Shown: piece after piece, positions 26,357 through 35,120 of the stretch | How positions within the stretch are numbered: position 1 is the first letter of the stretch | Layout: every line of letters begins with the position of its first letter | DNA from: Provencibacterium sp. | GTDB taxonomy: Bacteria; Bacillota; Clostridia; Oscillospirales; Ruminococcaceae | Direction: 5' to 3' | DNA length: 64,000 nucleotides | Assembly: GCA_022792175.1 (NCBI GenBank) | Contig: JAAWAN010000036.1 | Span: forward strand, 57,044-121,043 | Position numbers and translations under genes: made by a program | Notes under the pieces: model-generated | Databases searched by the model: none | Told to the model about the DNA's origin: nothing | What the model saw: the letters and a program-made list of their open reading frames with translations, nothing else

Positions 26357-27334
26357 ATGGCAGAACTCAGATGGCATCCTCTCATCGGCGATTGGGTAAT
26401 GATCGCTTCCAACCGGCAGGCGCGCCCGCAGATGCCCAAGGACTGGTGCCCCTTCTGTCCGGGTTCGGGCAAGGTGCCGCAGGATTATGAGGTCTATAAG
26501 TATGACAACGATTTCCCGGCACTTTCCCAGAATCCCCCGGTGCCGGACGACGTGGCCAACGATTTTTTCAAGGTGCGCGAGGCCTATGGCAAATGCGAGG
26601 TGATTCTCTATTCCCCCGGGCACACCACGACGCTGCCCGAGCTTTCGGATGCGCACATGGGGAAACTGGTGGATCTCTGGTGCGAGCGCTTTGAGGCGAT
26701 AAAGGCAGACCCGAAGATTAAATATGTCTTCATCTTTGAAAACCGCGGCGATGTGGTCGGCGTAACCATGCCCCACCCGCACGGGCAGATTTATGGCTAT
26801 TCGTTCATCCCCAAAAAGCTCGAGCTCGAGCTGCGCAACGCCCGGCAGTATCATGAGGACCACTCGGGTGCTTGCCTGTTCGGCGACCTGCTGGAAAATG
26901 AGAAAAAATTCGGTAAGCGGATTATCTTCCAGAACGAGCATTTCACCGTTTTCCTGCCGTTTTTTACCGAATACCCCTACGGCGTTTATATCTTTGCCAA
27001 CCGGCATGTACAGTATATTACCGAGTTTACCCCCGAGGAGCGCGCCGCGCTGGGAACGACCATCCGCGATACGGTGGGCATGCTCGACCACCTTTTCGAT
27101 TACCGCTTCCCTTACATGATGTGCATGCACAACGGCCCGGTTAACAGCGGCGATACGGCGGACTACTACCATTTCCATATTGAATTTTTCCCGCCGATGC
27201 GCGCGGCGGATAAGCAGAAGTTTAACGCTTCGAGCGAGACCGGCGCCTGGGCGCACTGCAATCCCACCAGCCCTGAGGAGAAGGCGCAGGAGCTGCGCGA
27301 GGCCTATGAAAGATATCAGTCTGAGAAAAAGTAA
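26357..27334 (+). CDS. galT: Galactose-1-phosphate uridylyltransferase
   Basis: 325 residues; transfers UMP from UDP-glucose to galactose-1-phosphate in the Leloir pathway. The active-site HPH is in GVTMPHPHGQIYG. A zinc-site-like CPFCPGSG occurs near residue 30, and a second histidine cluster NSGDTADYYHFHIEF near the end. The ATG at 26357 is preceded by GGAGG at about 10 bases. The open frame continues upstream to 26300 without a ribosome binding site. It ends just before a strong terminator. Confidence 0.95.
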   Translation: MAELRWHPLIGDWVMIASNRQARPQMPKDWCPFCPGSGKVPQDYEVYKYDNDFPALSQNPPVPDDVANDFFKVREAYGKCEVILYSPGHTTTLPELSDAHMGKLVDLWCERFEAIKADPKIKYVFIFENRGDVVGVTMPHPHGQIYGYSFIPKKLELELRNARQYHEDHSGACLFGDLLENEKKFGKRIIFQNEHFTVFLPFFTEYPYGVYIFANRHVQYITEFTPEERAALGTTIRDTVGMLDHLFDYRFPYMMCMHNGPVNSGDTADYYHFHIEFFPPMRAADKQKFNASSETGAWAHCNPTSPEEKAQELREAYERYQSEKK

Positions 27335-27360
27335 AAGCCGGCTGCAATAAACGGGTGCGG

Positions 27361-27411
27361 CTGCTCCGCCTGCTTTCTTTCCGGCAGGCGGAGCAGTTGC
27401 ATCTGTTTTTT
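27361..27411 (+). terminator. Rho-independent terminator of galKT
   Basis: CTGCTCCGCCTGC (27361-27373) pairs with GCAGGCGGAGCAG (27384-27396), followed by TTGCATCTGTTTTTT. Confidence 0.85.
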
Positions 27412-27705
27412 AAAAGGGCCGCAGGGCATAATAGAAGGCGTAGAGCGCAAAAATATCTCGTTTTTTCATTCATCGGGCGGCATTTTGCTCGCTGAAAATA
27501 AAAGATTGACTTTTTCTGCTATATTTACTATAATCTACCGTATGAGTGCCGAATAAAAGCGCGGAGAAAAGAAGCGCCGGCTTCCCGCGCCCGGCAGGGC
27601 GGAAATCCGCTTTAAAAGCGTATTTCCGCTTTGTTCTGTCCCACCGGGAGGAAACTCTCCGGCCGGATGGGTTGTGCGCTTTACCACTACATGGGAGGCT
27701 TTCAG

Positions 27706-29100
27706 ATGAAAAAAGTTGGCAAACCGGTGTTTTTCATAGTTGCTTTGCTGATTGTGTTTCTGACGGTGACCTCACTGACCGGTATCACTACCCAATATGG
27801 CGATGTGTCCAAAACATGGCTCAAGGGCGCGGACAGCATCCGTTGGGGAATTGATATCCGCGGCGGCGTGGATGTGACCTTCACTCCGCCGGCAGGCGTT
27901 GACGCGACAGAGGATGAGCTCGCCGCAGCGCAGGCTGTTATTGAGACGCGCCTTATCAATCAGAATATTACCGACTATGAGGTCTATAAGGACACTGCTA
28001 AAGACAGGATTATCGTGCGTTTCCCCTGGAAGGCGGATGAAACCGACTTTGACCCGGAGGCAGCTATCCGGGAGCTGGGCGAAACGGCGCTGCTCACCTT
28101 CCGCGAAGGAATTGAGCTGGATGCCGACGGGTTGCCTACCGGCGTTACCAAGGATACGGTTATCCTGAGCGGGCGCATGGTGAAAAGCGCGGCTGCCGTA
28201 GTGGACAGCCAGACGAATGCGCCGATGGTCTCGCTCGAACTCGACGATGAAGGAGCAGAGGCTTTCTCCGAGGCGACTGCCCGCCTGGCAGGCAGTGGCG
28301 TTATCAGCATCTGGATGGATGATGTTCTTATCAGCTATCCGACTGTTCAGTCTCATATTCCGGATGGAAAGGCGGTTATCAGCAATATCGGTTCGGTGGA
28401 TGAGGCGAAGGACCTGGCGAACAAGATTAACGCCGGCGCGCTGCCCTTTAAGCTGGAAACCGAAAACTATAATTCCATCTCCCCGACCCTCGGCATGGGC
28501 GCTAAGGATGCCATGCTTTCAGCGGCGGTCATCGCCTTTATTCTGATTGCGATTTTCATGATTGCTGTTTACCGCTTAAACGGCGCCATTGCCGTTATTG
28601 CTCTGGCGGGTCAGGCGGCCGGCATCATCATCAGCATCACCGGCTACCTGCCGGGCATTCCCTCCTTTACGCTGACGCTGCCGGGCCTTGCGGGTATGAT
28701 TCTTTCCATTGGCATGGGCGTGGATGCCAACGTTATTCTGGCAGAGCGGGTGAAGGAGGAGCTGCGCGCCGGGAAAACGCTGGATGGCGCGATTGAAAAC
28801 GGCTTTACCCGCGGCTTTACCGCTATTTTCGACAGCAATATTACGATGATTATCGTCGCCGTTATCCTGATGGGCTCCTTCGGGCCGACGGACAGCCTGT
28901 TTGCCCGGCTTTTAAGCCCGATATTCAGCGTGTTCGGCCCGGCGACGGCGGGGACGATTTATTCCTTCGGCTATACGCTGCTCGTCGGCGTTATCCTCAA
29001 CTTCCTGATGGGCGTTACCGCAACCAAGCTGATGCTCAAATCACTGTCCCGCTTTAAGGCGTTTCGCAAACTCTGGCTGTATGGGGGGGTTGATGAATGA
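27706..29100 (+). CDS. secD: Protein translocase subunit SecD
   Basis: 464 residues: N-terminal membrane segment, the first periplasmic domain with GIDIRGGVDVTF (D1 signature), a large extracytoplasmic region, then five C-terminal membrane segments with LPGLAGMILSIGMGVDANVILAERVKEELR, the conserved SecD block. It helps complete Sec-dependent export, driven by the proton or sodium gradient. ATG 27706 follows GGGAGG; the open frame upstream to 27631 is not needed. It overlaps secF by four bases. Confidence 0.96.
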   Translation: MKKVGKPVFFIVALLIVFLTVTSLTGITTQYGDVSKTWLKGADSIRWGIDIRGGVDVTFTPPAGVDATEDELAAAQAVIETRLINQNITDYEVYKDTAKDRIIVRFPWKADETDFDPEAAIRELGETALLTFREGIELDADGLPTGVTKDTVILSGRMVKSAAAVVDSQTNAPMVSLELDDEGAEAFSEATARLAGSGVISIWMDDVLISYPTVQSHIPDGKAVISNIGSVDEAKDLANKINAGALPFKLETENYNSISPTLGMGAKDAMLSAAVIAFILIAIFMIAVYRLNGAIAVIALAGQAAGIIISITGYLPGIPSFTLTLPGLAGMILSIGMGVDANVILAERVKEELRAGKTLDGAIENGFTRGFTAIFDSNITMIIVAVILMGSFGPTDSLFARLLSPIFSVFGPATAGTIYSFGYTLLVGVILNFLMGVTATKLMLKSLSRFKAFRKLWLYGGVDE

Positions 29101-30038
29101 AACTCGCAACGTTTGATTTTATCAAAAATAAAAAGACCTATTTCATGATTTCCATCTGCCTGCTGGTATTGACGCTGCTTTCATCGCTGATTTTTGGCGT
29201 GAACTTGGATATTCAGTTTAAAGGCGGCGCGATAATCACCTACTCCCACGAGGGAGAGCTTGCCGCCGCTGATTTTCAGCGGACGGTGGAGGATCATCTG
29301 GGGCAGAGCGTGAATCTGCAGGAGCAGACGAATGTCGCGACGGGCGAGATGAATTATGTCGTTTCGCTCACGAGCACCGACGGGCTCACTCTGGATGAAC
29401 AGGGTGCGCTGAACGCAGCGATTGAGGCCGCCTATCCAAACAACGGGATAGAGATGGTGTCGGTCAACAACGTAAATCCGACCATCGGTTCGGAGTTCTT
29501 CCGCAAATGTCTGATGGCAGTCACGCTGGCTGCGCTGCTGATGGTCATTTATATCGCCTTTCGTTTCCGCCGCATCGGCGGCTGGAGCGCGGGGGTCATG
29601 TGTGTGGTTGCGCTGCTGCATGATACAATGATCGTTTTTTTGACCTTCATCCTCTGCCGGTTTCCGATTAACGATAACTTTATCGCGGTGGTGCTGACCA
29701 TTTTGGGCTATTCGATCAATGCGACTATTGTTATCTATGACCGTATCCGCGAGAATGAGCGCCGCTTTGGGCGCAAGGCGGATTTGGGAGAGGTAGTCAA
29801 TACCTCCATCAACCAGTCGATGACCCGCGCGCTCAATACCACCATCACGACGGCTACGGCGATGCTGGTCATCTGCATTGTCGCTTTAATGCGGGGCGTT
29901 TCCTCGATTCTTTCGTTTGCTTTCCCGCTGCTTATCGGCATTCTGGCCGGTTTCTATTCCTCCATCTGTCTTTCGGGGCCGCTGTGGGTAAGCTGGCAGC
30001 GCTATTCTGCCGCGCGCAAAAAGGCGGCGCAGAGCTGA
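29097..30038 (+). CDS. secF: Protein translocase subunit SecF
   Basis: 313 residues with six membrane segments. The SecF hallmarks are GVNLDIQFKGGAIITY near the N-terminus and GYSINATIVIYDRIREN in the membrane domain. The ATGA overlap with secD indicates translational coupling. SecD and SecF act as one complex beside SecYEG. A GGGGCTG/CAGCCCC hairpin (30060-30100) after the stop may end the operon. Confidence 0.96.
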   Translation: MKLATFDFIKNKKTYFMISICLLVLTLLSSLIFGVNLDIQFKGGAIITYSHEGELAAADFQRTVEDHLGQSVNLQEQTNVATGEMNYVVSLTSTDGLTLDEQGALNAAIEAAYPNNGIEMVSVNNVNPTIGSEFFRKCLMAVTLAALLMVIYIAFRFRRIGGWSAGVMCVVALLHDTMIVFLTFILCRFPINDNFIAVVLTILGYSINATIVIYDRIRENERRFGRKADLGEVVNTSINQSMTRALNTTITTATAMLVICIVALMRGVSSILSFAFPLLIGILAGFYSSICLSGPLWVSWQRYSAARKKAAQS

Positions 30039-30059
30039 GGCTTTCGCTGCAGATAAATC

Positions 30060-30122
30060 AGGGGCTGTTCGGTATGGTGTCTTCCATCCGGGCAGCCCCT
30101 ATCCTGCACAGTGCCGTTTTTT
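30060..30122 (+). terminator. Possible terminator after secDF
   Basis: AGGGGCTG (30060-30067) pairs with CAGCCCCT (30093-30100) around a 25-base loop. A TTTTTT run comes about 16 bases later. Weak compared with other terminators in the window. Confidence 0.4.
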
Positions 30123-30350
30123 AAAGAGAAGGCCGAAAGGCATTCCGTAGCAGCCGTCTAAAGCCCGCCGGCGGGAAAAGGCGCTGGATTTGAGGATATA
30201 ACCCGGCCCTTTGGCGGATAGACTGTTCTCCCCAAGGACCGGATGAAGGCTGCGCCGTTTGTCCGGCGAAACGGAGAAGCTTTTTTGAGGCGCGGTATTT
30301 TTTCGCCGGCAGACGAAAGGGAAGAGGCAAAAATTTTTGGAGGCGAGGGC

Positions 30351-31673
30351 ATGTTTACCAAACGGGATCTTTACAGGCTGGTGATCCCTTTAGTGATCGA
30401 GCAGGTGCTCGCGATGACTATTGGCATGGCGGATACCATGATGGTCGCTTCGGTGGGCGAGTCGGCAGTTTCGGGGATATCGCTGGTGGATACCATCAAT
30501 ATGCTGCTGATTAACATATTTTCGGCGCTGGCCACCGGCGGGGCAGTGGTTTCCTCCCAGTACCTGGGGGCAGGGGACAGGAGAAATGCCTGCTCGGCCG
30601 CCAAACAGCTGGTCTATGCGATTATCGCTCTCTCCGGCGGGATCATGCTGCTTTCCATTTTCGGGCGCGGGCCGGTGCTGCGGGTTATTTTCGGCCAGAT
30701 TGAGCCGCTGGTCATGGAAAACGCACAGATTTATTTTCTGCTTTCGGCCATCTCCTATCCCTTTCTGGGGATATTTAATGCGGGTGCAGCTCTTTACCGG
30801 GCGATGGGCAATTCCCGGGTACCGATGCTGGTCTCTGTTTTGATGAACCTTTTGAACATATCCGGAAACGCCGTCTTTATCTTTGGGCTCGGGCTGGGCG
30901 TGCGGGGGGCGGCGCTGGCGACGCTGATTTCGCGCATACTCGGCGCGGTTATCATGCTGGCCCTTATGCGCCACACCTCCAATCCCATTCATATTGAAAA
31001 TCTGCTGCATTTCGAGCTGAACTGGGGAATGGTTAAAAGCATCCTCTATATCGGCGTTCCCAACGGGCTGGAGACCGGCCTCTTCCAGGCGGGCAAGCTG
31101 ATGGTGCAGAGCCTGATTGCCACGCTGGGCACGGCGGCCATCGCTGCCAACGCAATTGCCAACAACATTGCAGGCATACAGGTTATCCCCGGAAACGCCA
31201 TCGGCCTGGCGCTGATAACGGTGGTCGGCCAGTGTGTCGGCGCGAAGGATTATGAAGCGGCCAAGCGCTATACCCTGCGGCTGATGGCGGTCGCCTATCT
31301 TACCATGGGCGCTTGGGACCTGCTGATTGTTTTCTGTTCCCCGGCGATTGCCGGATTTTATAACCTTTCCCCGGAAGTGACCGAGGTGGCTACCCAGCTG
31401 ATGATTATCCACGGGGTCTGCGGAATTGTTTTCTGGCCCGCCTCTTTTGCTCTTCCCAATGCCCTGCGGGCGGCCAGCGATGTGCGCTTTACCATGGCGG
31501 TCGCCGTCTTCTCGGTCATCGCCTTTCGCGTCACCCTCAGCTATCTGCTCGTCTGGCTGGGCTGGGGAGTGCAGGGAGTCTGGATTGCGATGGTCTGCGA
31601 CTGGGTTTTCCGGGTGATTATGTTTGTGACCCGCTTCTTTAACGGGAAATGGCGCGGTAAGCAGCGGATATAA
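30351..31673 (+). CDS. MATE-family efflux transporter
   Basis: 440 residues with twelve predicted membrane segments in two related halves. The MATE pattern is clear: RLVIPLVIEQVLAMTIGMADTMMVASVGESAVSG at the N-terminus and the matching IGVPNGLETGLFQAGKLMVQSLIATLGTAAIAANAIANN at the start of the second half. Such proteins export cationic drugs or metabolites in exchange for Na+ or H+. ATG 30351 has GGAGG 8 bases upstream; a longer open frame to 30243 is unlikely. Confidence 0.94.
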   Translation: MFTKRDLYRLVIPLVIEQVLAMTIGMADTMMVASVGESAVSGISLVDTINMLLINIFSALATGGAVVSSQYLGAGDRRNACSAAKQLVYAIIALSGGIMLLSIFGRGPVLRVIFGQIEPLVMENAQIYFLLSAISYPFLGIFNAGAALYRAMGNSRVPMLVSVLMNLLNISGNAVFIFGLGLGVRGAALATLISRILGAVIMLALMRHTSNPIHIENLLHFELNWGMVKSILYIGVPNGLETGLFQAGKLMVQSLIATLGTAAIAANAIANNIAGIQVIPGNAIGLALITVVGQCVGAKDYEAAKRYTLRLMAVAYLTMGAWDLLIVFCSPAIAGFYNLSPEVTEVATQLMIIHGVCGIVFWPASFALPNALRAASDVRFTMAVAVFSVIAFRVTLSYLLVWLGWGVQGVWIAMVCDWVFRVIMFVTRFFNGKWRGKQRI

Positions 31674-31687
31674 GGGGGAAATGGAAA

Positions 31688-32336
31688 ATGAATCGACAGG
31701 GCCGTTTGCTGAGATACCCGTTCGCTGTGGCCTCCCGGCTTCGGTGCATTGAGTGGAAAGCCTATAACTGGAAAAAGCGGTGCAGGTTAAAGAACACCGA
31801 CTTCAGCATTATATCCTCCAACTGCAACGGGACCTTTATCTACTGAGACATGGGGTTCAAGTATCTTTCTCCTACGATTAATCTGGCGATACCTATGACC
31901 GACTTTGTAAAAATGTGGTCAAAACCTTTCCGGGTTTATGCAGCAGGAGCTGGTGGAGTATAAAGAAAATGCCTCCTGCCAGGCAGGGATGATAGGCGAC
32001 GTTCAGGTGAATTTTGTACATTATTCGTCGTTTGATGAAGCGCGCGAAAAGTAGGAAAGAAGAAAACGGCGCATCAACTGGGAGAAGCTGTTTATCATCG
32101 GCTCGGAGAGGGGCGCCTGTACCTATGAAACGCTCAGGGAATTTGACCGGCTGCCCTATAAAAACAAGGTGGTTTTTACCCATATCGAATATCCGGAAAT
32201 CCAGTCGGCCTATTGCCTCAGAGGCTTTGAGGACAGGGAAGAGCTGGGCGATACTACCGCTTTTAAAAAACAGCTGCGGCGGCATCTGGATGACTTTGAC
32301 GTTGTCTCCTTTTTAAACGGGGAAGGCTTTCAATAG
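31688..32336 (+). pseudogene. Decayed DUF1919-family (exopolysaccharide-type) gene
   Basis: From ATG 31688 the translation gives KNTDFSIISSNCNGTFIY, then TGA (31844-31846) and, in the same frame, MGFKYLSPTINLAIPMTDFVKM. A frameshift near 31917 leads to FMQQELVEYKENASCQAG and VNFVHYSSFDEAREK, a TAG, then RRINWEKLFIIGSERGACTY and SFLNGEGFQ. This is a DUF1919 protein, a glycosyltransferase-like family in surface polysaccharide loci. Two stops and at least one frameshift make it a pseudogene. No partner polysaccharide genes are present. Confidence 0.85.
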
Positions 32337-32340
32337 CGGC

Positions 32341-32495
32341 AGAAGGGTCTGTTGCGAAATGCCTGCATTTTGCAACAGACCCTTCTAAAAAACGGATTTT
32401 GGCTCCACCGGAGTCAAGTTTCGCCCGCATATCGCGGGCGAAACTGCCCTTTTTCCGGTTTCTGCAAGCCGGAAAAAGGCTTGCAGCGTGCCCTT
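32341..32495 (+). repeat. Composite hairpin repeat, copy 3
   Basis: First hairpin: 22-base arms (32341-32362 and 32365-32386, with AAGGGTCTGTTGC) with one mismatch. Then AAAAAACGGATTTTGGCTCC, second hairpin GTTTCGCCCGC/GCGGGCGAAAC (32418-32428, 32434-32444), third hairpin CCTTTTTCCGG/CCGGAAAAAGG (32448-32458, 32469-32479), and an alternative CTGCAAGCC/GGCTTGCAG pairing. It sits exactly between the DUF1919 pseudogene and the convergent NdpA-like gene. Confidence 0.9.
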
Positions 32496-32502
32496 TTTGC
32501 TG

Positions 32503-33537
32503 TTATTCTTCCCGCGGGCAATAGCGCCGCAGGTTTTTGAAGGTAATGGTAAAACTGCCGTCCGAATGGTTTTCCAGCACAACCGTATCAGGGTCTTGGA
32601 AAAGCTCGGCGGGGCAGCTGATTTCAATGCCGTTTTCCGTCTTCAGCCGCTGCATTTTAAAGGCACGCCGGGCGAAGGAGCGGTCAATGGGGAGCTCCCG
32701 CGGGAGTCCCTGTTCCTCGGCCATGGCGATAAACTCCTCCCGCAGCCCCTCCTCTTCCGGCTCTGAGAAAACCCGCCGGGCAACCCGGTCGATCTGCAGT
32801 ACCTCCTGCTGCTGCGCCGTCTCATTTTCCTCTGCCTCCTCGATAACGGCGCACTTGACCCGCGCCTCGAGCGCAGCATCTCCGCCGAAGTGCTGGTCGT
32901 TCAGCTCCCCGGTAATCTGCAGGAGGATTTCGGCGGCATCCTTTTTGGAGATTTCCGTTTCGCATTCGAGAAACCGCTCGGAGAAATAGCAGATTTCCTC
33001 CCCGCCTATCCGGTGGGGCTTTTCGAAAACGCGCAGCAGCATCGGCTCATAGGGGATAAGACAGGCCTCCTCTACCTTTCCGGCGCTCAGCGGCAGTACC
33101 ATCGGGTTTTTGATGAGCTGGGTGCCGAGGCCGTTCTCCGTCTGCAAAACGCGATGGGTATAGCATTCGATAAAGTTGAGCTTTAAAATGGCGATGTAGG
33201 ACTGGCCCGCGTTGTCAAAAGCAGCTATTAAAATGGCGGCAGGGGGGATATCCTCATTGCCCTGCATGATTTCGGCCAGCCGTTCGCAGAGAAGCCGGCT
33301 CATCTGCCCGAAACGGATTTCGCTTTTCTGAAAGGAGCGAATGAGTCCATAAACCTGCGACTCCGCTTTGAAAGTGGCTTCCTTTGCGCCGGGGTTATGC
33401 AGCAGGCGGCGAACATGCCTGCCTACGAAGTCGCTGCAGGTTTCGCTGTCCACATCCAGCTCGGTCTCGGAAAACACCGAGGCGCTGCCATCGTTTGAAA
33501 TGGTATGTAAAATGGCATGGTTGATTAAGAGCGGCAT
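32503..33537 (-). CDS. Nucleoid-associated protein, NdpA/YejK family
   Basis: 344 residues of the 37-kDa nucleoid-associated protein family (NA37). Typical segments are MPLLINHAILHTISND, the pair IPPAAILIAAFDN and YIAILKLNFIE, and LIPYEPMLLRVFEKP. In E. coli YejK binds the nucleoid and interacts with topoisomerases; the clostridial role is unknown. ATG 33537 follows an AAGGAGAG site. Composite hairpin repeats lie just beyond its end and upstream of its start. Confidence 0.85.
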   Translation of the reverse strand: MPLLINHAILHTISNDGSASVFSETELDVDSETCSDFVGRHVRRLLHNPGAKEATFKAESQVYGLIRSFQKSEIRFGQMSRLLCERLAEIMQGNEDIPPAAILIAAFDNAGQSYIAILKLNFIECYTHRVLQTENGLGTQLIKNPMVLPLSAGKVEEACLIPYEPMLLRVFEKPHRIGGEEICYFSERFLECETEISKKDAAEILLQITGELNDQHFGGDAALEARVKCAVIEEAEENETAQQQEVLQIDRVARRVFSEPEEEGLREEFIAMAEEQGLPRELPIDRSFARRAFKMQRLKTENGIEISCPAELFQDPDTVVLENHSDGSFTITFKNLRRYCPREE

Positions 33538-33644
33538 TTTTACTCTCTCCTTGTTTGGAATGCTTTGACTATACCACCGGTTGACGAAATTTTCAAGCGG
33601 TTTTTAGCTGCCCGATTTTAAAAATCAGGGAAGATGCGGCAGCA

Positions 33645-33823
33645 AAAGGGTCTGTTGCAAAATGCCTGATTTTGCAACAGACCCTTTAGAAAAACGGCTT
33701 TTGACTCCACCAGAGTCAAATTTCGCCCGCAGTTCGCGGGCGAAACCGCCGTTTTTCCGGTTTCTACAAGCCGGAGGGGCGCTTTTTGAATAGTCTCTTC
33801 TATTTTGCAACGCGCCCCTCCGG
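33645..33823 (+). repeat. Composite hairpin repeat, copy 4 (longest)
   Basis: First hairpin: perfect 19-base arms AAAGGGTCTGTTGCAAAAT / ATTTTGCAACAGACCCTTT (33645-33663, 33669-33687). Then AAAAACGGCTTTTGACTCC, second hairpin TTTCGCCCGC/GCGGGCGAAA (33721-33730, 33736-33745), then GTTTTTCCGGTTTCTACAAG, and a closing pair CCGGAGGGGCGC/GCGCCCCTCCGG (33771-33782, 33812-33823) next to another TTTTGCAACGCG half-site. It lies downstream of the nitroreductase gene. Confidence 0.9.
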
Positions 33824-33932
33824 AAAAGATAGCTTTGGGCTTTGTTCATTTGCTCCCGACTGAAAAGGCAGGGCAAGGCTTTTTTGGCTTCTGAAAGCCG
33901 GAATCAGTTTTTTGGCTGCGGAAAAAGCAGAT

Positions 33933-34460
33933 TTACCGGATATAGTACACCCAGTTTTCCTTGCGCTTGGCCGCCTTTGGATATTCCCCATCGATATAGC
34001 CCAGCGCACAGTGGCCGATGCCTTCATATTCTTCCTTTATGCCCAGCTCCTTTAAAAGCGCTTTTCCCTCCTCTGATTCGAACTCCTGCTTTGCCCGGTG
34101 GATCCAGCAGCTGCCGATTCCCAGCGCATGGGCGGCCAGCATGAGGTTGCCCATCACGAGGCTTCCGTCATAAACATGGTTCGGCAGATCTTTTCTGGCC
34201 AGAACAATCAGAATGACCGGAGCGCCGTAAAAGGGGTCGAAGCCCTGCTCCCATCCGCCGATTTGGCGGTTTGCCTCGGCGATTTTATCGCGCATTTCCC
34301 GGCCAGTGACCGCAATAATGATGGCGGACTGCTTGCCCATACCGCTGGCCGCATAGGTTCCGGCCTCGATAATCTGCTCTAAAATTTCTTCCGGAATCCC
34401 GTCCGGCTTAAACCTGCGGATGCTTCTTCTGGATTTGATCTGGTTTAACAGCTCGCTCAT
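33933..34460 (-). CDS. Nitroreductase-family FMN oxidoreductase
   Basis: 175 residues. The N-terminal SRRSIRRFKPDGIPEEILEQIIEAG with the FMN-phosphate-binding Arg cluster and AASGMGKQ is typical of the family; GNLMLAAHALGIGSCWIHRA is the second conserved block. Such flavoenzymes reduce nitro-aromatics, quinones or flavins with NAD(P)H. ATG 34460. Only remnants surround it, so it stands as a single gene. Confidence 0.93.
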   Translation of the reverse strand: MSELLNQIKSRRSIRRFKPDGIPEEILEQIIEAGTYAASGMGKQSAIIIAVTGREMRDKIAEANRQIGGWEQGFDPFYGAPVILIVLARKDLPNHVYDGSLVMGNLMLAAHALGIGSCWIHRAKQEFESEEGKALLKELGIKEEYEGIGHCALGYIDGEYPKAAKRKENWVYYIR

Positions 34461-34529
34461 GTTATCTGCCTCCTGCTGATTAAAAGGTTAAAGGGTGTCT
34501 GCCGTCGCGGCCATCTGCTCTTTCGGTTT

Positions 34530-34985
34530 TTAACCGCTTTTTCCGGGCTTCAGCTTCTTTTGGAGATAATACCGGCAGTGGTTTTCGGGGCAGTCCTCCA
34601 GCGTTCCAAACAGCTCATAGCCCTGCCGGAGATAAAAATCCCTGGCCTGAAAATCAAACGTGTCCAGATGGATAAGAGAGCAACCCTCCTGGGCAGCGAT
34701 GTTTTCTATCTCCCTCAGCAGTCTGGAGCCCCACCCCATTTTCCGGTATTTTTCATCGACCTACAGGATTTCCAGATAGGCGATATACTAATAGTAAATT
34801 TTTGCGAGGCACCCTGCAATGAGGACATGGTTTTCATCCGTTACCTTTTTATGGATGGGGATATAGCCTGTCCACTGCGTTTGCGGAACCTGCTGCAGGT
34901 TGTATGCGACCAGCTGGCTGCATATAAAACCGGTCTCCTCGCCGGCGCAGTCTGCGATCTCAAAGCCTAATATAAAGCCCCCTTT
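34530..34985 (-). pseudogene. GNAT acetyltransferase pseudogene with two amber codons
   Basis: One leftward frame reads IADCAGEETGFICSQLVAYN, then AGCLAKIYY, stop, YIAYLEIL, stop, VDEKYRKMGWGSRLLREIE and ends YYLQKKLKPGKSG. This is a GNAT protein of the YYWYIAYLEILWVDEKYR type: both stops are TAG where relatives have Trp (TGG), so two point mutations broke it. No start codon is left upstream of GFEIA. The last 69 codons after an internal ATG (34739) stay open. Confidence 0.8.
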
Positions 34986-35120
34986 TGCTTATATCGTCCG
35001 TTTTTTGTTCCCTATGCGGGTATACAGGTTGCTGTCATTATAGCATGCGACGATGACTGCTGGCAAGCGGCGCGCCGCAGCTGCAGCTTTCAGCAGCCGG
35101 GAAAAGGAGAGAAAAGGAAA

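Noticed and set aside
31844..34800. Recoding of TGA/TAG (selenocysteine, amber suppression) in DUF1919 and GNAT genes
   Set aside because: Both TGA and TAG occur together with a frameshift or lost start, and TAG replaces conserved Trp. Simple gene decay explains this.
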